A DNA stretch of 16,991 bases, taken from assembly GCA_947085765.1 (NCBI GenBank), contig CAMTXZ010000107.1, positions 1 to 16,991 of the forward strand. Reading direction: 5' to 3'. Made by a program: the position numbers and the translations under genes. Positions within the stretch are counted from its first letter, which is position 1, and every line of letters begins with the position of its first letter. Positions 1 through 6,024 of this stretch are shown here, piece after piece. The stretch comes from JAKFXL01 sp947085765. Lineage in GTDB: Bacteria > Pseudomonadota > Gammaproteobacteria > Tenderiales > Tenderiaceae. A model generated the notes under the pieces. It was not told where the DNA came from and did not search any database. It was given only the letters and a program-made list of their open reading frames with translations.

Positions 1-696
1 CCCAACCTCAGCGGCCTGAGTGTGCAATACCTAGTCAGCGCCACACAGGCCTATCAGTCGGGGCAGCGCCAACATAAGGGGATGCAGCAGATGGTCTCCT
101 TCCTCAGTGATACCGACATCGAAAGAGTCGCCTACCACTACGCCATGCAGCCGCCCCAGCCCAAGCCACAACCAAAAGTAGCGAGCAGCGACAGCGCTGC
201 GGGCGAAAAGCTGAGCAGCGCCTGCACCGTCTGTCATGGTGAATTGGGCATTAGCCAGGAGCCTGCCGCCATGCCGAGTCTGGCAGGACAGAGCGCCGCC
301 TATATCATCAGTGCAACCCAGGCCTACGGCAACGGCAAACGCCAAAACGACAAGATGGCCAAGGTGGCTGCTGAGATTAAAACAGCAGAGCTGCAACAGA
401 TCGCCGCCTGGTTGGCTGCGCAGACACCGGCCCAGGTAGAGACCTGGCTACCCGAAGAGCCGGCCATGATCGTGGAGAAAAGATGCAGCCGCTGTCACGG
501 CGAGCGAGGCTTCAGCACCACCCCCGGCGTGCCGCGCCTGGCAGGGCAGAGCGAGCCTTACATCATCCTGGCCGTAAAACAGTATCAGCAGGGCAGCCGC
601 AAAAATGCAGAGATGGAGGCGATGGCCTATGGCCTGAGCCTGATCGAGATCAAGGCGATTGCGGCCTATTACGCCAGGCAGCAAGCGCCACTATGA
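1..696 (+). CDS. Multiheme cytochrome c, c4-like (5' end missing)
   Basis: The frame is open from base 1, so the true start and signal peptide lie upstream; a GTG at 22 is internal to a cytochrome domain and is not the start. 231 residues are visible, holding parts of three class I cytochrome c domains. The first lacks its heme motif but keeps the c4-type pattern PNLSGLSVQYL and the later GMQQM segment with candidate axial Met. Domain two has CTVCH at visible residues 75-79 and domain three has CSRCH at 162-166; each is followed by a P-x-L-A-G-Q-S-x-x-Y-I segment and a distal KMAKV or EMEAM segment. Such proteins carry electrons in the periplasm, usually to terminal oxidases or other reductases. 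Classical c4 has two hemes, so this is a longer relative. Family certain, exact partner unknown. Confidence 0.9.
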   Translation, partial: PNLSGLSVQYLVSATQAYQSGQRQHKGMQQMVSFLSDTDIERVAYHYAMQPPQPKPQPKVASSDSAAGEKLSSACTVCHGELGISQEPAAMPSLAGQSAAYIISATQAYGNGKRQNDKMAKVAAEIKTAELQQIAAWLAAQTPAQVETWLPEEPAMIVEKRCSRCHGERGFSTTPGVPRLAGQSEPYIILAVKQYQQGSRKNAEMEAMAYGLSLIEIKAIAAYYARQQAPL

Positions 697-726
697 CTCA
701 TCTGCTGATTTGCAATACACTGCCAT

Positions 727-764
727 TCAGCATGCTCCCCGGATTGAACTGATGCTGATCCGGG
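727..764 (+). promoter_or_regulatory. Two interlocked stems, pseudoknot-compatible, upstream of corA
   Basis: TCAGCAT (727-733) is the exact reverse complement of ATGCTGA (752-758), and CCCGGAT (738-744) is the exact reverse complement of ATCCGGG (758-764). The arms alternate A5'-B5'-A3'-B3' and share only base 758. The RNA could therefore form an H-type pseudoknot or two mutually exclusive hairpins. It lies 28 nt before the corA start in a 96-bp gap. No T-run follows, so it is not a standard terminator. The pairing is seen; a regulatory role is inference. Confidence 0.35.
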
Positions 765-792
765 CTACTCACGACAGAACAAGCGAACCGCG

Positions 793-1893
793 ATGGCCTA
801 CTTCACCAAAGATTATCACCCACCCGGCACCTCGCCGGGCACCTTGGTCTCACGCGAGACGGGCAGTACAGCGCTCTATTTTCATCTGATCGATTACAGC
901 GATGGCCGCTTTACCGAGCAGCAGCTCGACAGCGCCGCCGCCTGCAAAGAGTATCTGACTCACGAGGCTACCACCTGGATCCATATTCCGGGACAGGTGC
1001 AGCCCGAGCTGCTGCGCGAGCTGGGGACGCTGTTTGGTCTGCACCCGCTGGCGCTGGAGGACATTCTCAATACCGGCCAGCGCCCCAAAATCGACGAGTA
1101 TGATGAACAGCTATTCATCACCCTGGCGGTACCTGTGGGCAATGCCAACGACATCGAGGTCGAGCAGCTTTCGCTGTTTCTCGGCAGTAACTATCTGATC
1201 AGTTTCTACCCGGGCAGCGATACACTACTGGAGCCGATTCGCAAACGGCTGCGCAACCATGGCGACCGGCTCCAGACCCAGAAAGCCGACTATCTGCTCT
1301 ACACCGTGCTCGATCTGGTGGTCGACATGGGTTTCCCACTGCTGGAAGAGTTTGGCGATGTCATCGAGACCCTCGAAGATACACTGCTCGAATCCCCCAG
1401 CCGCAGCACCCTGGGGCAGATCCACACCATCCGCCGCGAGCTGCTGCAACTGCGACGCATGATCTGGCCACAGCGCGAGGTGATCAACCGCCTGTTACAC
1501 GACGACCATCCACTGATCCAGCGCAGCACCCACATCTATCTGCGCGACTGTTACGACCACAACATCCAGATCATGGATCTATTGGAGAACTACCGCGACA
1601 TGGCCAGCAGCATGCTTGATGTCTACCTCTCCTCCGTCAGCAATCGCCTCAACGACACCATGCGGGTACTGACACTCATCGCCACCATCTTCATGCCACT
1701 CACCTTTGTCGCCGGGGTCTTTGGCATGAACTTCGGCAACAAGAGCGACAGCCCCTGGAACATGCCCGAGCTCAACTGGTACTACGGCTACCCGATGGCG
1801 TGGGGCATCATGATCAGCATCGCCATCGTCATGCTCATCTTCTTCAAACGCAAAGGATGGTTACAACGTAACAGTGACATCAATGAACGATAA
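793..1893 (+). CDS. corA: CorA family magnesium/divalent cation transporter
   Basis: 366 residues, a little longer than typical CorA. The N-terminal two thirds form the cytoplasmic alpha/beta and long-helix funnel (for example HPLALEDILNTGQRPKIDEYD near residue 90-110). Two transmembrane helices follow at about 291-311 and 336-354. The first ends in the signature Gly-Met-Asn at residues 311-313, the Mg2+ selectivity loop, followed by the MPEL segment usual in this family and a basic C-terminal tail (FFKRKGW). Members assemble as pentamers in the inner membrane and admit Mg2+, sometimes Co2+ or Ni2+. The ATG at 793 has only a weak ribosome-binding site, but it keeps the full N-terminal domain. 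The stop overlaps the next ORF by 11 bp, so it probably heads the corA-protease-rimK-hydrolase run. A paired RNA element lies just upstream. Confidence 0.95.
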   Translation: MAYFTKDYHPPGTSPGTLVSRETGSTALYFHLIDYSDGRFTEQQLDSAAACKEYLTHEATTWIHIPGQVQPELLRELGTLFGLHPLALEDILNTGQRPKIDEYDEQLFITLAVPVGNANDIEVEQLSLFLGSNYLISFYPGSDTLLEPIRKRLRNHGDRLQTQKADYLLYTVLDLVVDMGFPLLEEFGDVIETLEDTLLESPSRSTLGQIHTIRRELLQLRRMIWPQREVINRLLHDDHPLIQRSTHIYLRDCYDHNIQIMDLLENYRDMASSMLDVYLSSVSNRLNDTMRVLTLIATIFMPLTFVAGVFGMNFGNKSDSPWNMPELNWYYGYPMAWGIMISIAIVMLIFFKRKGWLQRNSDINER

Positions 1894-2353
1894 ACAACTT
1901 ACTGTCGGCTGGCGTGAATGGCTGGCGCTGCCGCAACTGAATCTGCGCTGGATCAAGGCCAAGGTCGACAGCGGCGCCCGTACCTCAGCACTGCACGCCT
2001 TTTTTATTGAGCCTTATAGCGAGAACGGCATCGCCATGGTGCGTTTTGGCATCCACCCACAACAGCGCCGCCGCGATGTCGAAGTGATCTGTCACGCCGC
2101 CGTCACTGACGAACGTAACGTCACCGACTCCGGCGGCCATAAAGAGCGCCGCTACGTCATCACCACGCTACTGCGCGCTGGCACCGAAGAGTGGCCGATC
2201 GAACTTACACTCACCAACCGCGACACCATGCGCTTTCGTATGTTGCTGGGGCGCACCGCCATGCAGGGGCGCATGTTGATTGATCCCGGCGCCGCCTACC
2301 TGCTCGGCAAACCGACACGTGAACAGCTGCGCGCGCCGTTCATCGATCCATAA
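1883..2353 (+). CDS. rimB: Retropepsin-like 'ATP-dependent zinc protease' (RimB-type, DUF785)
   Basis: 156 residues from the ATG at 1883; a GTG at 1874 would add three residues. The ATG is preferred because the conserved block GWREWLALPQL starts shortly after it; neither has a good ribosome-binding site, which fits coupling to corA (11-bp overlap). The diagnostic block is KVDSGARTSAL at about residues 28-38, with a later MLLGRTAM. DSGA followed by a hydrophobic-LGR segment resembles the active-site layout of retropepsin aspartic proteases, and I recall the Pfam family (Zn_protease, PF05618) being placed in the pepsin-like clan. The usual name 'ATP-dependent zinc protease' is thus probably misleading: no HExxH motif is visible. 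Members often lie beside rimK; in Pseudomonas the RimB protease works with RimK on ribosomal protein S6. Cytoplasmic, no signal peptide. Family firm, symbol by context. Confidence 0.82.
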   Translation: MNDKQLTVGWREWLALPQLNLRWIKAKVDSGARTSALHAFFIEPYSENGIAMVRFGIHPQQRRRDVEVICHAAVTDERNVTDSGGHKERRYVITTLLRAGTEEWPIELTLTNRDTMRFRMLLGRTAMQGRMLIDPGAAYLLGKPTREQLRAPFIDP

Positions 2354-2408
2354 GCGTCTACGGTTATACTCATACTCCCCCACACCACAACTCAAGCGGG
2401 TACTTCTT

Positions 2409-3314
2409 ATGAAAATCGCCGTCCTCTCATGCAATCCCAGACTCTACTCCACCCGCCGCCTGATAGAGGCCGGCACTCAACGTGGCCACGAGATGCATGT
2501 CGTCAACACCTTGCGCTGCTACATGAACATCGCGTCTGACAAACCGAGCATCCACTACAAGGGTGAAGATCTGGTGGGCTACGACGCCATCATTCCACGC
2601 ATCGGCGCTTCGATCACCTTCTACGGCACCGCCGTGGTACGCCAGTTTGAGATGATGGGGGTCTTCTCGATCAACGAATCTGTGGCGATCAGCCGCTCGC
2701 GCGACAAACTGCGGTCGCTGCAACTGCTGTCACGCAAGGGGGTTGGCATGCCGATCACCGGCTTTGCCCACTCCCCTGATGATGTCGAGGATCTGATCAA
2801 GATGGTCGGCGGCGCACCGCTGGTGATCAAACTCCTGGAAGGCACACAAGGGATCGGCGTGGTGCTGGCCGAAACCAAAAAGGCGGCCGAGAGTGTCATC
2901 GAGGCCTTCATGGGGCTGAAGGCCAACATCCTGGTACAGGAGTTTATCAAGGAGGCCGGTGGCGCCGACATCCGCTGCCTGGTGGTCGGCGGCAAAGTTG
3001 TCGCCGCCATGGAACGCCGCGCCCAGGAGGGGGAGTTCCGCTCCAACCTGCATCGCGGCGGCTCCGCCAGCCTCATCAAGATCACACCCAAGGAGCGCTC
3101 CATGGCGATCCGCGCCGCCACCACCCTGGGGCTGAATGTCGCCGGTGTCGATCTGTTGCGCTCCAGCCGTGGCCCGCTGATCATGGAGGTCAACTCCTCC
3201 CCCGGTCTCGCAGGAATCGAAACAGCAACCGGCAAAGACATCGCCGCCATCATCATCGAACTGATCGAAAACAGCGCCAGCCCCAACAAAACCCGCACCA
3301 AAGGCAGAGGCTGA
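2409..3314 (+). CDS. rimK: Ribosomal protein S6-L-glutamate ligase RimK
   Basis: 301 residues from the ATG at 2409, almost the same length as E. coli RimK (300). An in-frame upstream ATG at 2280 would overlap the protease gene and add 43 unrelated residues, so it is rejected. The protein matches RimK throughout: N-terminal MKIAVLS, SIHYKG, IPRIGASITFYGTA, then the ATP-grasp core with K100 and K141, the glycine-rich EGTQGIGVVLAET loop, VQEFIKEA with E178, DIRCLVVG, FRSNLHRGG, and metal-binding D248, E260 and N262 in MEVNSSPGL. RimK adds glutamates to the C-terminus of ribosomal protein S6 (RpsF), using ATP and Mg2+ or Mn2+. The short C-terminal extension (about 285-301) is basic. It follows the protease gene by 55 bp and overlaps the hydrolase gene by one base, so the three form a likely S6-modification operon. 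Confidence 0.96.
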   Translation: MKIAVLSCNPRLYSTRRLIEAGTQRGHEMHVVNTLRCYMNIASDKPSIHYKGEDLVGYDAIIPRIGASITFYGTAVVRQFEMMGVFSINESVAISRSRDKLRSLQLLSRKGVGMPITGFAHSPDDVEDLIKMVGGAPLVIKLLEGTQGIGVVLAETKKAAESVIEAFMGLKANILVQEFIKEAGGADIRCLVVGGKVVAAMERRAQEGEFRSNLHRGGSASLIKITPKERSMAIRAATTLGLNVAGVDLLRSSRGPLIMEVNSSPGLAGIETATGKDIAAIIIELIENSASPNKTRTKGRG

Positions 3315-4357
3315 TGCAACCTATCACCATCAATGGCAATGAGATAAAACCCGGCAGCCGCACCACCATCGACCTGCCGGTAGGCAAGCTCTACACCCAC
3401 ACGCCGATGTCGATGCCAGTGCATATCATCCACAGTCGCAAGCCCGGACCAAGCCTGTTTGTCAGCGCCGCCATTCATGGTGATGAGATCAACGGCGTTG
3501 AGATCATTCGCCGCCTGCTCAAACTGCCGGCACTTAAACAGATGCACGGCAGCCTCATCGCCGTGCCCATCGTCAACGTACACGGCTTCATCAACCAGTC
3601 GCGCTACCTGCCCGACCGGCGCGATCTCAACCGTGTCTTTCCCGGTAGTGAAACGGGATCGCTGGCGGCCCGGCTGGCCAGCATCTTCATGCGCGAAATT
3701 GTGGCCAACAGCAACTACGGCATCGACATCCACACCGGCGCCATTCACCGCAGCAACCTGCCGCAAATCCGCGCCAACCTTGATGACCTCGAAACCGAAA
3801 AATTGGCGCGGGCATTTGGCACGCCCGTGATCATCTCCTCCTCACTGCGTGACGGTTCACTGCGCGAGGCGGCCGCCGAGGCGGGTGTCCCGACACTGCT
3901 CTATGAGGCGGGCGAAGCGTTGCGCTTTGATGAGGTGGCGATTCGCGCCGGTGTGCGGGGTGTCATCGAAGTGATGCGCACCCTCGGCATGCTGCCCGCC
4001 AGCCGCCGCCAGGCCAACATGATTGATCCGGTCATCACCAATACCACCTACTGGGTGCGCGCCGCCAGCAGCGGCATTCTGCGCCCCATGATCAAACTGG
4101 GCGGCCACGCCGAAAAAGGCAGCCTGCTCGGTGTCATCTCCGACCCCTTTGGTGAAAAGGAGGTACAGGTGATCTCCCCCTACAACGGCGTCATCATCGG
4201 TCGCACCAACCTGCCCCTGGTCAACGAAGGTGATGCGCTCTTTCACGTCGCCCGTTTCAAGGAGCACAGCGAGGCCGCCGCCCTGATTGAAGAGTTTAAT
4301 GACCACCACCTGCCGGAGGCCAACGAACCCTCTGGACCAGAGGGACCTATCATTTAA
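3314..4357 (+). CDS. Succinylglutamate desuccinylase/aspartoacylase-family zinc hydrolase
   Basis: 347 residues; the start ATG shares one base with the rimK stop (TGATG), a strong sign of translational coupling. It has the zinc site of the AstE/ASPA branch of the M14 carboxypeptidase fold: H55 and E58 in AAIHGDEINGVE, and H140 in IDIHTGA. The substrate-binding DRRDLNRVFPG lies at 101-111, and a candidate catalytic E198 in LLYEAGE. Residues about 245-315 form a C-terminal beta-rich, barrel-sandwich-like domain typical of this subgroup (SGILRPMIKLG, then VISPYNGVI). The family removes acyl groups from amino acids or peptides, but the substrate cannot be read here. Its position next to rimK and the RimB-type protease suggests it trims or deacylates glutamylated peptides or S6 tails; that is inference. 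Not AstE proper, since no arginine-succinylation genes are nearby. Confidence 0.88.
   Translation: MQPITINGNEIKPGSRTTIDLPVGKLYTHTPMSMPVHIIHSRKPGPSLFVSAAIHGDEINGVEIIRRLLKLPALKQMHGSLIAVPIVNVHGFINQSRYLPDRRDLNRVFPGSETGSLAARLASIFMREIVANSNYGIDIHTGAIHRSNLPQIRANLDDLETEKLARAFGTPVIISSSLRDGSLREAAAEAGVPTLLYEAGEALRFDEVAIRAGVRGVIEVMRTLGMLPASRRQANMIDPVITNTTYWVRAASSGILRPMIKLGGHAEKGSLLGVISDPFGEKEVQVISPYNGVIIGRTNLPLVNEGDALFHVARFKEHSEAAALIEEFNDHHLPEANEPSGPEGPII
4328..4344 (+). repeat. Perfect 17-bp palindrome at the end of the hydrolase gene
   Basis: CCCTCTGG, one A, CCAGAGGG. It encodes the last residues of the hydrolase (Ser-Gly-Pro-Glu-Gly), 11 bases before its stop codon. It could fold in the mRNA as a short tight hairpin, perhaps slowing 3' exonuclease, or it could be an accident of coding. 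No T-run follows. Confidence 0.35.
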
Positions 4358-4615
4358 CCCACAGATGCTGCGACCACCCACCGGGGTTATGAACTTAATA
4401 GCAAGCCAACCCGTCTACCTCCACACATATCGGGAAGGCCGTACAGCTCATTGCACTGCCTGGCGATGGAAAAACAGGTACCGACTCCACTCGCCGCAGC
4501 TTAAGCACACATGCATGCTAATCGCCTTGAAATAGAAACATGGCTCCATCCACCATGCCCAGTTCACGCCAAGAGAAGGAGAGCGAAGCGGTAAAAGTAA
4601 TTCTGCTCAATGTCA

Positions 4616-4637
4616 CTGTCATAGCGCTATCCGACAG
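4616..4637. repeat. Nested inverted repeat, possible operator
   Basis: CTGTC (4616-4620) pairs with GACAG (4633-4637) around ATAGCGCTAT (4621-4630), itself a perfect 10-bp palindrome; two C bases break the symmetry. A dyad of this size in an AT-rich intergenic region upstream of the peroxidase gene could be a repressor or activator site. The dyad is seen, the function is a guess. Confidence 0.25.
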
Positions 4638-4868
4638 CCAGTCATTAACACCCTGCTTATTCATAGCCTAATCATCGTTATTTATATGCCGCTATAAAGC
4701 TGCACCACTACCGAAATAGCCGCCAATTAAACGGACACACCCCGGCCACTACAAAAACGGCTTGATCTTTGATGCCAGTTAATGTTCTATATGAGCACTT
4801 TTGAATATACCAATTAAGCAATGACCATGATATTTAACAGGGTACTTAATCGATAATTAAACCACCAA

Positions 4869-4895
4869 GTAACCGCTGCGGGGGGCGGCGGTTAC
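4869..4895 (+). promoter_or_regulatory. GC-rich hairpin immediately before the peroxidase start
   Basis: GTAACCGC (4869-4876) is the reverse complement of GCGGTTAC (4888-4895). A T-G wobble followed by two more GC pairs extends it to 11 pairs around a GGGGG loop. It ends 16 bases before the ATG at 4912. No T-run follows (AACAAAATG), so it is not a canonical terminator. It could act as a 5'-UTR stability element, attenuator or translation control; only the structure is visible. Confidence 0.4.
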
Positions 4896-4911
4896 AACAA
4901 AATGAAGTGAT

Positions 4912-6024
4912 ATGTCAGACCTAAATAACAGCAGCGCTAGCAACAAGACTTATGGCAGCCCCACTCCCCTTCCAAACTTGGTGGATGAGCGCAGCGAACG
5001 TTGGGCTTTTTTTGTTTTTTTGGTGTTTCTGATAGTGCTGTTTAGCACCGCCGCATGGCTCATCCTGGGTGACCACAGCTCACCTGAACCAGCGCAAACA
5101 GAAACCGCCTTCATCAGTGCCGAACTCATCACCATTCGCGAACCGATTCAACCCCTACCGCTCAAAGTAACGCTCAATCCCGACAAGGTCCTGTTAGGGC
5201 AGACGCTCTTTTTTGATACCCGCCTCTCCATAAGCGACACTATCGCCTGCGCCAACTGCCACGACCTGAATCAGGGCGGTGCAGATGGCAAACCTGTTGC
5301 TACAGGTGTCGATGGTATCCAAGGCACGATCAATACTCTGTCGGTATTTAATGCCGCCTACCATATCGCCTGGTTCTGGGACGGCCGGGCCACTACCCTG
5401 GCCGACCAGATCGATGGTCCGATTCATAACCCTACAGAGATGGGCATCACCTGGGATGTGCTGGTAAAAAAACTGGGACAAATCCAGGAATACCAAACGT
5501 CGTTTGGGGCACTCTATAACAGTGGTGTCACCGAAGAGAACATCAAAGATGCAATCATTGCCTTCGAAAAATCACTCATAACACCCAATGCCCGCTTTGA
5601 CCGATATCTCAGAGGTGAAACTGATGCTATAGATGCCAATGAAAAACATGGCTATCAACTTTTCAAGGATTACGGCTGCACTGCCTGTCATCAGGGTATG
5701 AACATCGGTGGCAACATGTTCCAGGTCTTTGGTGTGGCAAAAAACTATTTTGATAACCGCGGCAATATCACCCAGGCCGATTTGGGACGCTTTAATGTCA
5801 CCGGCCGTGAGGAGGATAAGTATCGATTCCGCGTACCCAGCCTGCGCAATGTAGTATTGACCGCCCCCTATTTCCACGACGGTTCAAGAGAGACCCTGGA
5901 TCAAGCCGTACACGTTATGGCCGAATATCAGCTTGGCCGCACCATCTCTGACGAGGACGTAGCTTTTATTGTCAGCTTTCTTCACACGCTCACTGGCGAA
6001 TATCCCTACCAGGGGCAACAATGA
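4912..6024 (+). CDS. Membrane-anchored diheme cytochrome c peroxidase (CcpA/MauG family)
   Basis: 370 residues. A single transmembrane anchor at about 30-52 (FFVFLVFLIVLFSTAAWLIL) replaces a cleaved signal peptide, placing the catalytic part in the periplasm. The first heme site is CANCH at 113-117 and the second CTACH at 256-260. Family landmarks between and after them include LFFDTRLS, NTLSVFNAAYHIAWFWDGRA, NPTEMG, FRVPSLRNVVLTAPYFHDG and HVMAEYQLG. M336 sits where the axial Met of the high-potential heme is found in bacterial cytochrome c peroxidases; MauG has Tyr instead, so a peroxidase role is favoured. The expected reaction is reduction of hydrogen peroxide with electrons from small cytochromes. 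The weak Shine-Dalgarno (GAAGTG) lies just after the 5'-UTR hairpin. The stop overlaps the following GGDEF-EAL gene by 4 bp, suggesting a two-gene operon. Confidence 0.93.
   Translation: MSDLNNSSASNKTYGSPTPLPNLVDERSERWAFFVFLVFLIVLFSTAAWLILGDHSSPEPAQTETAFISAELITIREPIQPLPLKVTLNPDKVLLGQTLFFDTRLSISDTIACANCHDLNQGGADGKPVATGVDGIQGTINTLSVFNAAYHIAWFWDGRATTLADQIDGPIHNPTEMGITWDVLVKKLGQIQEYQTSFGALYNSGVTEENIKDAIIAFEKSLITPNARFDRYLRGETDAIDANEKHGYQLFKDYGCTACHQGMNIGGNMFQVFGVAKNYFDNRGNITQADLGRFNVTGREEDKYRFRVPSLRNVVLTAPYFHDGSRETLDQAVHVMAEYQLGRTISDEDVAFIVSFLHTLTGEYPYQGQQ

Larger units (their letters stand above)
4358..4911. other. 554-bp intergenic region
   Basis: No recognisable gene. The left part has mixed composition; from about 4600 it is clearly more AT-rich than the flanking genes, as expected for a promoter region. 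It contains an inverted repeat at 4616-4637 and a GC-rich hairpin at 4869-4895, both listed separately. An unsupported 43-codon ORF (4540-4671) has no ribosome-binding site. I could not identify a convincing -35/-10 pair. Confidence 0.6.

Noticed and set aside
1874..1882. GTG start three codons earlier for the RimB-type protease.
   Set aside because: No better ribosome-binding site and only three extra residues; the ATG at 1883 is the simpler choice, though the GTG is not excluded.
2280..2408. Extended rimK start at ATG 2280.
   Set aside because: It would overlap the protease gene and add 43 residues absent from RimK; the start at 2409 gives the conserved MKIAVLS N-terminus and the expected length.
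2621..3766. A 381-codon open frame on the minus strand opposite rimK and the hydrolase gene.
   Set aside because: It lies wholly opposite genes with unmistakable RimK and AstE/ASPA motifs. Its translation shows no domain and is explained by the high GC content of the coding strand.
4328..4344. Terminator at the end of the rimK-hydrolase operon.
   Set aside because: The palindrome is perfect but lies inside the coding region and has no T-run after it.
4287..4535. 82-codon ORF overlapping the end of the hydrolase gene.
   Set aside because: It starts inside a recognised gene in another frame and its tail has no family features.
4540..4671. 43-codon ORF in the intergenic region before the peroxidase gene.
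   Set aside because: No ribosome-binding site, no recognisable motif, and it runs through the inverted repeat at 4616-4637.
4762..4775. FNR-like site TTGATCTTTGATGC before the peroxidase gene.
   Set aside because: Only the left half-site TTGAT is present; the right half should read ATCAA and does not.
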